From an uncultured bacterium (GTDB taxonomy: Bacteria > Bacillota_I > Bacilli_A > Erysipelotrichales > Erysipelotrichaceae): a stretch of 64,000 bases of DNA. Position 1 is the stretch's first letter. Every line of letters begins with the position of its first letter. The position numbers and the translations under genes were made by a program. This document shows, one piece after another, positions 1 through 9,585 of the stretch. The stretch is from positions 28,736 to 92,735 of the forward strand of contig CAINEY010000049.1 of NCBI GenBank assembly GCA_903847945.1, given 5' to 3'. The notes under the pieces were generated by a model. That model had not been told where the DNA came from and did not search any database. It saw nothing but the letters and a program-made list of their open reading frames with translations.

Positions 1-2
1 CG

Positions 3-575
3 GAATCTACGGCGCACCTCTTCCAGCTGGACATCTACGTCAATGACTTGGCGAAGAAAAAAGGCAAACCGAAAATCCAAATCGCTGAAAAGCTGGGCTT
101 GAACCTGATTGGGGATGGCATCGGCGACATCGTCTCCTCGCTGTTTGGCGGTCCTGCGGGCACCAACTACGGGGAAAATCTCTCCACCATGGCCATCACG
201 AAGAACTTCTCCGTGTGGGTCTTGGGAGCAGCGGCCGTCATTACGATGGGCATCTCGTTTGTGGGTCCGTTGGCTAACCTGGTCGGATCGATTCCGGGTG
301 CGGTCATCAACGGCGCGTGCATCTACCTCTTCGGGATCATTGGAGCTCAAGGGGTGGCGATTATGATCAACCGTCAAGTTGACCTGTTTGATTCGAAGAA
401 CTTAGCCATCATCGCCACCATCCTGACCGTTGGGATCGGCGGAACCTACGGTTTCCCGGGCGGAATGATTCCGTTCTTTGGAACCCAGTTGCCGGCGATT
501 GCTACGGCGTCTTTAGCCGGGATTCTCCTGAATGTGATCCTGTCCTTCAAAAAAGAAGAAACCAAAGTCGAGTAA
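3..575 (+). CDS. uraA: Uracil/xanthine permease family protein, C-terminal part (5' truncated by window edge)
   Basis: Frame 3 is open from the window edge (ESTAHLFQLDIYVNDLAKKKG...GLNLIGDGIGDIVSSLFGGPAGTNYGENLSTMAITKNFS); the GPAGTNYGEN motif and hydrophobic segments are typical of UraA/NCS2 permeases. Confidence 0.88.
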   Translation, partial: ESTAHLFQLDIYVNDLAKKKGKPKIQIAEKLGLNLIGDGIGDIVSSLFGGPAGTNYGENLSTMAITKNFSVWVLGAAAVITMGISFVGPLANLVGSIPGAVINGACIYLFGIIGAQGVAIMINRQVDLFDSKNLAIIATILTVGIGGTYGFPGGMIPFFGTQLPAIATASLAGILLNVILSFKKEETKVE

Positions 576-581
576 ACATAG

Positions 582-612
582 AACGAGGTCCGAAAGGACC
601 TCGTTTTTTATT
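582..612 (+). terminator. Rho-independent terminator after the permease
   Basis: ACGAGGTCC-GAAA-GGACCTCGT followed by T-run. Confidence 0.85.
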
Positions 613-650
613 TCAACATCACCGCTCAGCTTGAAGTCCGCGTCTCCAGC

Positions 651-2561
651 TTATTTGAGATACGATAAGTAGAGTTCAAGAATCGCGTTGTAGTCCTCGA
701 AGGAGATGAAGTAATCCCCACTGATTTGATGGTCAGGATCGTTAATCGTGATCACCGCATACACGGGGTCACTTTCACCGTAACGCGGTGCCCTTAGCCC
801 AATGGTCAGGTTCGAGGAGGTTGAGAACAGCATGCTGAGGTTCCATCCCCAACTCATATTGTCGTAGGTTTTCTTGAAGAGTTTGGCATCCAGGATCAAC
901 GCGGATAAAGCAGCTGATTGCGCTTCGGTAAAGGCAACATCCTCAAAGGTTTCATCTCCCGTTTCATCATCGACAGAATACAAGGTATAGCTCGTGATCT
1001 TAAGCGTTGAGAAGGCATAATCACTTTCAAGTTGAGCCAAATATTCCAAGGTCGCCTCGATATCGCCTAATGCCCACAGGGATTCGTACGTGGTCGTATA
1101 AACCAAAGCCCCCGGCGTCAACGGATCTTCATCCACGATGAGCACATTGGAGTTATAGGGCAAGTGATACCGCGTCCCGTTGGCTGCGGTGATGATCACG
1201 GAACTTTGATAGCCAAGGATACTGTTTTCACCCACTTCTTCAAAGGACAGTGGGGTCCAATCCAAGGCTTCCAGCTTCTTCAAGTAGTCCACTATCGCCT
1301 GATTCAACTTACCGGAATACGATTGGTATCGGACCTCAAAATCCATATTGAAGGCAGGGAATTCAACGGAATCGTTCACGTCGACTGACAATTCCAAGGG
1401 TCTAGACTCTTCGGTCGGAGACAATGTTAAGGCAAAAGTCAATCGCTGAACTTCGGCAATCCACATCCTAAACAGTTGATTCTCGGAATGAGCGAGCGGG
1501 TGTTTACCCATCGATACGAGGCAGAAGTCTTCCGTTCCATCCAAAGAAACGGTAGGGGGCAAGGCATAAACCGTTAGGTAAGTCCCGTCCTCGCTCCGCG
1601 CGATGAACAGCACTTCAGCCTGCGGGTCAAACGTTCCCGTGAACTCCGATAGATAGTAAGATAACGTGTTCAACCGAGTATTGAACAAGTACGAAACTTG
1701 ATCGGGCAAATCACTGAGTTTCGAATCCTCATACGAGTCAGTGTCTCCCAGATAGACCTGTGTGGGGAAGTAGGACTTCAAGAGATTTTGATAGTACTGA
1801 TTGACGATGTCATCCACCGAGCGATCCATCAACGTAGCCAACTCATCCAACACAATGCTTCGTACCCGAAACAACATCGACGTTTGATCGGCGCGATCCA
1901 CCTTGACATAGGCGTATTGAGCATTGGCGGCAATCACGTAGAACGAGTACGTGTCACCCTGTTCGTCCACCATAACGTAGCGCTTTAAGGATTCAAGCGG
2001 AGTTGTTACATTCACGCGAACCCACAGTTCTGCACCTAAGGTGCGCTTTAGGGGTTCCAACAGGTAGGTGTTGGTCAAAGGCGTGGTCGGATATTCCGCG
2101 GACGCCAAGGAAACCAAAGGATACTGAAGCACTTGGACGGATTGGGCGTATTCTTCTATTGTGCTCAAGAGGCCTTCAACGACGGATTGTTGAAGAACAT
2201 ATGCCCGGCGTTGATTAGTCGAGGCTTCTGTCACACTCACAAAGTACTCACTCAGCCCGTTCCCGGGAGCGAAGAAGCGATAAGTATCCCCGTTTTGATC
2301 ATTGAGCTGTACAGTGAAGACGCCCCCCTGATCCAACAAGCTATCCTTTTGAACCCAAGACGATCCGTCAAGAACCTCGATCAGATCCTCATGAATCCAG
2401 CGGATCGCTAACCCATCGATCGATTTCGCGGGATAAACCGCACTCACAAATTCATTTTGAAGCGGTGTAAACGGGTCAGGTTCAGGCTCAGGTTTTGCTG
2501 TGCAGGCAAAAGATGTCATCAAGATACTTAAGATAAGCAGGAATGCGATTATTCGTTTCAT
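651..2561 (-). CDS. Putative lipoprotein with internally repeated domains (paralogue A)
   Basis: Signal peptide plus lipobox MKRIIAFLLILSILMTSFAC|T; 636 aa; repeated 'GDTYxFYV...YxxVxR' segments; no recognised enzyme family. Confidence 0.75.
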   Translation of the reverse strand: MKRIIAFLLILSILMTSFACTAKPEPEPDPFTPLQNEFVSAVYPAKSIDGLAIRWIHEDLIEVLDGSSWVQKDSLLDQGGVFTVQLNDQNGDTYRFFAPGNGLSEYFVSVTEASTNQRRAYVLQQSVVEGLLSTIEEYAQSVQVLQYPLVSLASAEYPTTPLTNTYLLEPLKRTLGAELWVRVNVTTPLESLKRYVMVDEQGDTYSFYVIAANAQYAYVKVDRADQTSMLFRVRSIVLDELATLMDRSVDDIVNQYYQNLLKSYFPTQVYLGDTDSYEDSKLSDLPDQVSYLFNTRLNTLSYYLSEFTGTFDPQAEVLFIARSEDGTYLTVYALPPTVSLDGTEDFCLVSMGKHPLAHSENQLFRMWIAEVQRLTFALTLSPTEESRPLELSVDVNDSVEFPAFNMDFEVRYQSYSGKLNQAIVDYLKKLEALDWTPLSFEEVGENSILGYQSSVIITAANGTRYHLPYNSNVLIVDEDPLTPGALVYTTTYESLWALGDIEATLEYLAQLESDYAFSTLKITSYTLYSVDDETGDETFEDVAFTEAQSAALSALILDAKLFKKTYDNMSWGWNLSMLFSTSSNLTIGLRAPRYGESDPVYAVITINDPDHQISGDYFISFEDYNAILELYLSYLK

Positions 2562-2662
2562 AAAGGTCCTCAGTCTAATCCTATCTTAGCACATGGATCG
2601 GTGAAGACCTCAGTAAACAAGGTGAATCCATGTGATTAACGATTATTGCACATGAAGGAGTG

Positions 2663-2690
2663 AAAACCAACCCACTTGGGTTGGTTTTTT
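2663..2690 (-). terminator. Terminator hairpin (bidirectional)
   Basis: AAAACCAACCCA-CT-TGGGTTGGTTTT. Confidence 0.8.
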
Positions 2691-2731
2691 CTGCCTTCAT
2701 ATGACTTCAACTCGGGTAAAGAACCACGAAT

Positions 2732-4537
2732 TTATGGTTTAAACGTTTCGAATAATTCAAAGATTTCAGAAAACTCATCAAAAGGCATGTAGCATCGGTA
2801 ATCGTAGTTGACCAGGATAATGACTCTGTACTGGCCCTGATCATCACCTGAAGGCCAATAGAGGAATGTCAGAACATCCCCGGTGGATGTTTTAAGGATG
2901 ACATCCGGATCACCTCCACCCCACTGGAAGGAGAACTCACTCCCATACCATGTCGCATCTTTCAAGAGTTGGCTGATGGCATCGGATTGAGTGCTGGTTA
3001 ATGCAACCCAAGTGTTTGTGTCCGGAACCTTATATTCGGTGATTTTTATGCCTGAAGGATCATAGTTGCTGGGAAGTTTGGCTAAGTACTCCATTTTACT
3101 AAAACTGTAAGGATTGGGATTACTGAACCGATAGAAGATGGCTCCCGGAGTTTGCGGATCTTCATCAACGAAAACGCCATCGTAAACAAAGCGATACATT
3201 GTTCCGATGGATGTGGTTAAGGTGAACCGGAAAGCATCGAGCAACGACTGAGTCGGGATATAGAAATCTTGAATCGAAGCCTTGCTTTCAAAGCTCATCA
3301 AATAATCGATCATCTCCTGATTCAGTTTTCCTGAAGTTTCTATGACACGGGTATCCCCCACAACACTCCATTGGGGGAATGTATAAGTTGTTTGATTATC
3401 GATTTTGAAGTCAAGCGCCGCAGAGGAATCGAGAGGGAATAAGGCAAGCAAGGCATAATCCATCAAAGCGGTGGCTCCAAACAGTTTAAAGGCGACATTC
3501 TCCGGTCCATGGAACGGATCTTTTCCAATAGACACGTAATAAGTCCAGTCATTGACATCTATCGATTCAACGTCATTCAAATAAACCGTGGTAAACATCC
3601 CGTCTTCGTTCTTCGTCATAAAGAGAATAGGATCATCAGGGTTTATCAATGTAGAGTCGATTGGTGTGTATTCGTCTTCGCTTAATTGACGCTTCTCAAG
3701 ATAGGAAGCAACAGTGGTTTCAGGGATCAGGACGAGTTTGCTTTCATCGAAACTGTTTTGGTTACCGACATAGATGGAGACCGGTATATACTCCCAAGAA
3801 ATGGTTTCTTGCGCGTTCTCCGCCATAAACTCCGACAACGACGTAATCACATCTTCCGGAATCGTATAGATGTATTTGGATTGATCATATCGGGTAACAA
3901 TCACGAAGTCTTGTGGGCTCGCATTGAAAATCGAGTAACCATCATTCTGTCTATTCCACAGGGTAAACACTTCGACTCCTTCTGGAGCTTAATCTTCAAG
4001 AAGAACCCAGTCTTGAGTTCTCAAGAGTGTTTTGACCTCTTGTAAGAGACCGTCCTCATGAATCGATCGTTCTGGATTTTGGGTGTCTAGAAAACCGATA
4101 AGCGGACTGATGCTGATCGATTGTTGTACGAAACGTTGATTCATAAACAACATAAACTCTTCATACAGATCCACGGAGATCGTGTAGCTAAACGTCTTCT
4201 CATCCTCATTGCGGGTAATGACAACCACCGGTTGATCCACACTCGAATCATCATAGAAGTCATAGGTGTTATTCTTTTCATCTGTAACCGTAAGGATCAA
4301 ATCATTCGTAGCGACAGTAACAGTCGCATTCTCTGTCCATTCCTTAGCGGTCAAAAGCGCTTCAACATCATCCCACAGATCCGAAAGACTCAGCTTTTGG
4401 TTTGGGTAAGCCGTTAAGCTTGCGTTACGAAACTTCACCGATAAGGGTGTAAAGGTTTCCGGAAGCGGTTTACTGGTGCAGGCAAAAGACGTCATCAAAA
4501 TACTCAAGACAAGGAAGAAGGTAATGGTTCGTTTCAT
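2732..4537 (-). pseudogene. Tandem paralogue B of the lipoprotein, interrupted by an in-frame TAA (ORF pieces 3989..4537 and 2732..3970)
   Basis: 5' piece has near-identical signal peptide MKRTITFFLVLSILMTSFACTSKP; the two pieces are in the same frame (...LLED*APEGVEVFTLWNRQ...) separated only by TAA at 3991-3989; C-terminal half is similar to paralogue A. Confidence 0.8.
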
Positions 4538-4633
4538 AAAGGTCCCCAGTCAATAACCATCTTATCATACATAATGACACGATACAAATTCCTGTTGAAG
4601 TTGAGCCGAATCCAGCAATTTTGCACACGACCA

Positions 4634-4656
4634 CATGAAAACCAACCTTTCGGTTG
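4634..4656 (-). terminator. Terminator downstream of the cupin gene
   Basis: Minus strand CCAACCGAAAGGTTGG followed by TTTTC. Confidence 0.75.
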
Positions 4657-4663
4657 GTATTGG

Positions 4664-4987
4664 TTAAGCTTGCGGGAAGTCTTTGATGACTAAGAGTTCG
4701 AGTTGATCGAGATGCAGGTTGCGCACATTCATCACGGTTCCAAAGGGAATCTTGACTACGGACTTGGCTTTGACGATGAGGAGCGGTTCATCGTTGAGCT
4801 GGATGGAGAGCGTTCCGGAAAGCACGGTCATGTAGAGATTGGCGTGAGCCGGATGAATGGGGAGTCCTTCGTCGGTATTGAAGATCATGTGCACCAGGTG
4901 GAACTGGGGATCTTCGACGAGGCGTTCGACTTTCTTGGCGGAACTGGGAGACAGTAGAATAACGTTGTTCATAGGGTTTCCTTTCAT
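4664..4987 (-). CDS. Small cupin-domain protein (likely start at 4972, MNNVILL...)
   Basis: Single-domain beta-barrel pattern: HLVHMIFNTDEGLPIHPAHANLYMTVLSGTLSIQLND... Confidence 0.7.
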   Translation of the reverse strand: MKGNPMNNVILLSPSSAKKVERLVEDPQFHLVHMIFNTDEGLPIHPAHANLYMTVLSGTLSIQLNDEPLLIVKAKSVVKIPFGTVMNVRNLHLDQLELLVIKDFPQA

Positions 4988-4990
4988 GGA

Positions 4991-6169
4991 TTACGACATC
5001 AGGCGTTTTTCGCCTTGAAGATCACGGATGGGTCCGATGTCTTGGGTGACTTCGAGAGTTCCCAAGAAGGTACCGGACTTATCCCGAACGGCATAGTAGC
5101 GGATGTAGACCATGCGTCCGCGGAAGTTGATCCAGAAGTCTTCGTGGTCTTTGCGTCCGGCACGCAGGTCCTCGACGATCTGCATGACCACATGGACCGA
5201 TTGCGGGGGATGGCAGAGATCCACGGAACGTCCGATGACAGAGAAGGGACGATCGAAGATACGGTCTTTGCCTTGGGAAACGAATTGGACCTTATTGTCG
5301 GCATTGACGAAGGTCATGTCGAAGGGTAAGGTGTTGAGGATCGAATCCAGTTGGGTCAGATTCAGAAATCCCATCGACATGGCCATCGCTTCTTCCGGAA
5401 GGTCGGAAGTTGTCGATGAAGGATCCTGAGGTTCCTGATAGGTCGAGGCACTGTCATCGCGTAAACTGTGAGCGATCTCTTTGAATTGAGCTTCGTTGAG
5501 TTTATCGCGCAACATCGGAAACAATACGCGGTTTTCTTTGGTGATCATATCGTCGATCATCGTTAACGCATGATCGAAGGACTTGGTGATGGTTTTGAGG
5601 TTGTCGCCTTCCAGTGCTTTTTCGGCTTCTCGGATGGCCTTGCGGATCTTGTTGTCGACGCCCCACATGACTTTGGAGATGACAAAATCACCGCCTTTCT
5701 CCAAGTACGGAAACAGGATGTTTTCCTTACGGGCATAGTGGTCTTCGATGGCTTTGAGTTCACTGAGGTAATGGCTGAGTTGGGCCTTGACTATGCTTAT
5801 GGTTTTGAGGTCTTGGTTACGGAAGGCTCTGGCCGCTTTCACCACAAACTTGAACGCATCGTTTTCTTCTTCGAATTCCGTTAAAGGGTTGATGGTTAAG
5901 ACGTTGTCATGCATTTGTTGAACCGAGCCTTGGAAGAGGGAGGCGTGGATGTCGCAAAGGTTTTGGATCTCTTCGACGGAGACGCCTTCTTGGACCAGGT
6001 TGTATTCCATCTGCGCGATTTCCGCACCGGTCACGTAGGCAAAGTCCGCTTTGAATTCGGCTTCGACGGTGGCTTGGTCTTCACCGTGGTGTAAGCGTTG
6101 GATCAGTTTCTTCAGTTTGTCTTGGCGTTCTTTGGAGACGTTGTTGATAATTTCACTCATGGGGATCAT
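4991..6169 (-). CDS. DUF438 - hemerythrin (HHE) - PAS domain protein
   Basis: N-terminal DUF438-like region; H..ARKENILFPYLE and TKENRVLFPML hemerythrin motifs; C-terminal PAS (GRSVDLCHPPQSVHVV...YYAVRDKSGTFLGTLEVTQD). Confidence 0.85.
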   Translation of the reverse strand: MIPMSEIINNVSKERQDKLKKLIQRLHHGEDQATVEAEFKADFAYVTGAEIAQMEYNLVQEGVSVEEIQNLCDIHASLFQGSVQQMHDNVLTINPLTEFEEENDAFKFVVKAARAFRNQDLKTISIVKAQLSHYLSELKAIEDHYARKENILFPYLEKGGDFVISKVMWGVDNKIRKAIREAEKALEGDNLKTITKSFDHALTMIDDMITKENRVLFPMLRDKLNEAQFKEIAHSLRDDSASTYQEPQDPSSTTSDLPEEAMAMSMGFLNLTQLDSILNTLPFDMTFVNADNKVQFVSQGKDRIFDRPFSVIGRSVDLCHPPQSVHVVMQIVEDLRAGRKDHEDFWINFRGRMVYIRYYAVRDKSGTFLGTLEVTQDIGPIRDLQGEKRLMS

Positions 6170-6205
6170 CCTCCACGAGTACTGTAATGGATGTCACCAA
6201 ATAAA

Positions 6206-6225
6206 AATGTGATATACATCACATT
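6206..6225. promoter_or_regulatory. CRP/FNR-family palindromic operator upstream of the DUF438/hemerythrin operon
   Basis: AATGTGAT-ATAC-ATCACATT; perfect 8-bp arms, TGTGA-N6-TCACA. Confidence 0.7.
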
Positions 6226-6896
6226 TTATAGAGAATAAAGGATTTGGGTTTGAGGATACGCAGTTTTCGATCGCTTTCGAGTTTCTTAAGAGCCCGGTTG
6301 ACACTCTCCCGGCTGACCCCTAAACGCATGGCCAGCTCTTCCTGATTGAGCGGTGAGTTCAACAGTCGTCCTTCCTCAACGGGTTTTCCATGATCATCGC
6401 TGAGGGTCCACAGTAAGCCCATCAAACGTCGTTCCAAGGGTTCGATCTGAAGGTGGGAGAGCTCGTTCTCCAAGGCTACGATGCGTCCGGAGAGTTCACT
6501 GAGCACCGACCACGCCAAATCGGGATACTGAGTCATCAGACTGCGCATGGTGGAGGAATCGATGGTGCACAGCGTGCTGTCCTCGGCAGCTTCCACGGTG
6601 TAAGGTAATGGGGTCGGTTCAAAGAGGGCATTCTGACCGAAGAACGAGCCGATTCCCCAGTAATCCAGCACCTTCATCTTCCCGTCTTCATTCACGGTAT
6701 AAGCTTTAAAGCGTCCCGTGTTGACGATCGAAAAGCGATCCATCGCTTCACCTTCTTGGCCCACGAGGGTTCCTTTGGGGTAAGCCCTGCGATCGACGTG
6801 ATGAATGATCAGGTGCTGTTGAGTCGGGGTCAATCGTTTGAATAAATGGATTTTAGAAATGCACAAGGGAGCTTGGCAATGGGCACAGGTGGTCAT
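6219..6896 (-). CDS. Crp/Fnr family transcriptional regulator, FNR-like cysteine set (start revised from 6953)
   Basis: cNMP-binding fold and HTH_CRP (EELAMRLGVSRESVNRALKKLE); N-terminal CAHCQAPLC plus central STLCTIDSSTM; GGAGG SD precedes ATG at 6896. Confidence 0.88.
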   Translation of the reverse strand: MTTCAHCQAPLCISKIHLFKRLTPTQQHLIIHHVDRRAYPKGTLVGQEGEAMDRFSIVNTGRFKAYTVNEDGKMKVLDYWGIGSFFGQNALFEPTPLPYTVEAAEDSTLCTIDSSTMRSLMTQYPDLAWSVLSELSGRIVALENELSHLQIEPLERRLMGLLWTLSDDHGKPVEEGRLLNSPLNQEELAMRLGVSRESVNRALKKLESDRKLRILKPKSFILYKM

Positions 6897-6929
6897 AGGA
6901 TCCTCCATCCGTATTATACGCCTAATCAG

Positions 6930-6945
6930 TGTGATGTACATCACA
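6930..6945. promoter_or_regulatory. Perfect palindromic CRP/FNR-family operator upstream of the regulator
   Basis: TGTGATGTACATCACA, fully self-complementary. Confidence 0.72.
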
Positions 6946-7028
6946 AAAATCATTCATGATTTGTTGAAGGGGGACATGGTGTGGAACCGACGTGAAGTGC
7001 TAAAATAGAAGGGAAAAAGGAGACGGGT

Positions 7029-7631
7029 ATGCTGATCATTGAAGGCGTTGTCGGCGTGGGGAAGAGCTCCCTGATGAATATTCTGGTGGATGAAGGGTAT
7101 GTCCCGTTTCGTGAACCGGTCTTGGATAATCCGATCCTGGATAAGTTCTACACGGATCGTAAACGGTATGCGTTTCCTTTGCAGGTGTATTTCTTAACCA
7201 AACGGTTTGAGCACTTGCAAACCGCTGCGATGGTGGAGAATGCGGTGATGGATCGCTCGATCTATGGGGATGGGATCTTTGCGGCGATGCATCACGATAC
7301 CGGAACCATGGATTCGGATGAGTATCGCATCTATGCGGAACTCTATGCGGCCATGCTGGCTCAAGTCAAAGCACCGACGTTGGTGGTTTATCTGCGGTGT
7401 ACCGTGGATACCGCCATGGAACGAATCCGTAAACGCGGCCGTCCCTTCGAACAATCCGTCGAACGGGATTATTGGGAGAAACTGCACGCCAAGTACGAGA
7501 CCCTTTTTGAGCACTACTCCGGATCGAAGCTTTTGGTCATCAATGTCGATCACCTGGATTTCGAAGCCGATGAGGATGATCGCGCTTATGTGCTTCTGCG
7601 CATCAAAGAAGCCCTTCTGGAGACCGCATGA
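7029..7631 (+). CDS. Deoxynucleoside kinase (dGK/dAK family)
   Basis: P-loop GVVGVGKSS, FREPVLDNP, MDRSIYGDGIFA, RIRKRGRPFE lid. Confidence 0.88.
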   Translation: MLIIEGVVGVGKSSLMNILVDEGYVPFREPVLDNPILDKFYTDRKRYAFPLQVYFLTKRFEHLQTAAMVENAVMDRSIYGDGIFAAMHHDTGTMDSDEYRIYAELYAAMLAQVKAPTLVVYLRCTVDTAMERIRKRGRPFEQSVERDYWEKLHAKYETLFEHYSGSKLLVINVDHLDFEADEDDRAYVLLRIKEALLETA

Positions 7632-8347
7632 GTACGCTGATTGCCCTGCTCCGAGTACTATGGCACAAGCTGTTTCCGCAAAAGCCCATCATCATTGCCA
7701 TCCACGGGTTTGGGGTGCGGCGTTCGGATGAACTGGTGCCGTTGCGCTCCTACTTCCATCAGAAAGGCTATTCCGTCATCACACCGGATCTGTTTGATCA
7801 ACGCGATGAGCACGAAGACCACGCCCAAGACTGGATCAATCGCGCTGAAACAGCGGTTAAGGAAGCCGTCAATGACGGACGTCGGGTGTGGCTGGTGGGT
7901 TTCTCGATGGGCGGTGTTATCGCCTCACATCTGGCTTCACGGTTTCCCGTCGAACGCTTGGTGCTTCTGGCTCCGGCCTTTGATTACGTTTCGACCCGTT
8001 TAGTCAAACTGAAAGTCCAGGAAATCGTGGATGACTTGTTGAATCGAAGTGTTACCGATCCTCGGTATACGCCCTTACCGGAATCCTACAAGATGACCTT
8101 TCGTGAAGTGATCGCGCAGTGTGGGCCGAGTGTTGCGAAAGTCCAGTGTCCGGTACTCTTGTTGCATGGAACCGACGATGAAGTGATCCCGGTCAGAAGC
8201 AGTGAGGGAGCCTACACAAAGATCCCCCACGAACGTAAACGGTTGTTCATTTTGAAAGGTGTCCAGCACCGGATCTTGGACAGTGAAGCCCAGTCCGATG
8301 TGTTGGTCATCATTGATAACTTCTTTCGCAAGAAGTTGTTAGGTTAA
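7628..8347 (+). CDS. Alpha/beta hydrolase
   Basis: GFSMGG nucleophile elbow, HGTDDEVIP and VQHRILD catalytic Asp/His regions. Confidence 0.85.
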   Translation: MSTLIALLRVLWHKLFPQKPIIIAIHGFGVRRSDELVPLRSYFHQKGYSVITPDLFDQRDEHEDHAQDWINRAETAVKEAVNDGRRVWLVGFSMGGVIASHLASRFPVERLVLLAPAFDYVSTRLVKLKVQEIVDDLLNRSVTDPRYTPLPESYKMTFREVIAQCGPSVAKVQCPVLLLHGTDDEVIPVRSSEGAYTKIPHERKRLFILKGVQHRILDSEAQSDVLVIIDNFFRKKLLG

Positions 8348-8351
8348 CTTT

Positions 8352-8388
8352 AGCGAGGTGTCCAAGATTGCCGACATCTCGCTTTTTA
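8352..8388 (+). terminator. Terminator
   Basis: AGCGAGGTGTC...GACATCTCGCT-TTTT (G-U tolerated). Confidence 0.7.
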
Positions 8389-8451
8389 TGTGGGTTTTTC
8401 ATACGATTTATGATAGATATTTGTTTTGGCTCTTCATAAAATGAGGGTACC

Positions 8452-9555
8452 ATGAACTTAAAAACAATCCCTTATAAGGGCTTTCGCCGTTTGGAAGACT
8501 GGTCCTTGAAGCGCTATTTGGGGCATCACTTTGCTGCGTTTGAATCGGCAATGACACTGCTCAATCTGCGTCGATTGGCGGTGTTCAATGCGTTGATGAT
8601 GGTTACCGAAGTCATCATCTACTTCATGCCTGAACCCGGTGTGTCCTATGATCCCATCTTGTTGGGGTTTATCGCCGGCAATGCGATCATCTTACCGGCG
8701 CTGTGGGTCGCTATCAAGCAACCGTTGGCCGATGGCCTTTGGCAACGGTTCCTTGTGGTGTTGGATCTGATGTTGATCTTTACCTTGACCATGGGATTGA
8801 CTTTAGTGACTCAAGGCAGTTTCGATCATCTGCACCTGGTCATCGGAACGATGTACGTGATGGTGGCACTGTTGTACCTGCCAGGACCGATCATGGGGTT
8901 GATCCTGGGTGGCATCACAGTTCTGTTCTCACTCCTGCTTCCACGTTTTCAATCGGATCCGAACCAACAGTACATTTTGATCAATAACCTGTTTGTGTTT
9001 GCGTTAGGAGCGTTGGTGTTGGGCTTTTTGATCAATCGAGATCGGGCAGCCACGTTCAAAGCCAAACAAGAGCTGGAAGAACTCTTGAAACATGACCTGA
9101 TGACCAAACTGTACAATCACGACACCATCATTGAATTGATTGCCCGTGAGGTCGAAGCGGCCAAAGCTGATCGTCAACCCCTATCGATGTTGATGCTGGA
9201 CTTGGATAATTTCAAGACCATCAATGATCAATATGGTCACCTCAAAGGGGATGAGGTGTTGCTTCATGTGGTGGATGTCATCCGCAAGAACACTCGCACA
9301 ACCGATTTGATCGGCCGCTATGGCGGGGAGGAGTTTCTGATCGTGTTTACCCGGACTGAGCTACCGATGGCTCAGCGCATCAGTGAACGCATTCGTAATG
9401 CCATCGAAAGCGTCAACATCACCGGAATCACCGTGACCGTCAGTGGAGGGCTCTCTCAACTGACGAATGAATCGACCGAAGCCTTCATTAAGCTTGTGGA
9501 CGATAAACTCTACGAAGCCAAACGGGCTGGTAAGAACCGCATCATGACCACCTAA
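8452..9555 (+). CDS. Membrane-anchored diguanylate cyclase (GGDEF)
   Basis: N-terminal TM segments; RTTDLIGRYGGEEF gives an intact active site and an RxxD I-site five residues upstream. Confidence 0.9.
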   Translation: MNLKTIPYKGFRRLEDWSLKRYLGHHFAAFESAMTLLNLRRLAVFNALMMVTEVIIYFMPEPGVSYDPILLGFIAGNAIILPALWVAIKQPLADGLWQRFLVVLDLMLIFTLTMGLTLVTQGSFDHLHLVIGTMYVMVALLYLPGPIMGLILGGITVLFSLLLPRFQSDPNQQYILINNLFVFALGALVLGFLINRDRAATFKAKQELEELLKHDLMTKLYNHDTIIELIAREVEAAKADRQPLSMLMLDLDNFKTINDQYGHLKGDEVLLHVVDVIRKNTRTTDLIGRYGGEEFLIVFTRTELPMAQRISERIRNAIESVNITGITVTVSGGLSQLTNESTEAFIKLVDDKLYEAKRAGKNRIMTT

Positions 9556-9581
9556 AAAGACAGCCGAAGCTGTCTTTTCTT
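9554..9581. terminator. Bidirectional terminator between convergent genes
   Basis: AAAAAGACAGCCGAAGCTGTCTTTTCTTTT. Confidence 0.8.
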
Positions 9582-9585
9582 TTGT

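Noticed and set aside
6897-6953. ORF-track start of the Crp/Fnr gene at 6953
   Set aside because: Would place the TGTGATGTACATCACA operator inside the coding region; a GGAGG SD precedes ATG at 6896.
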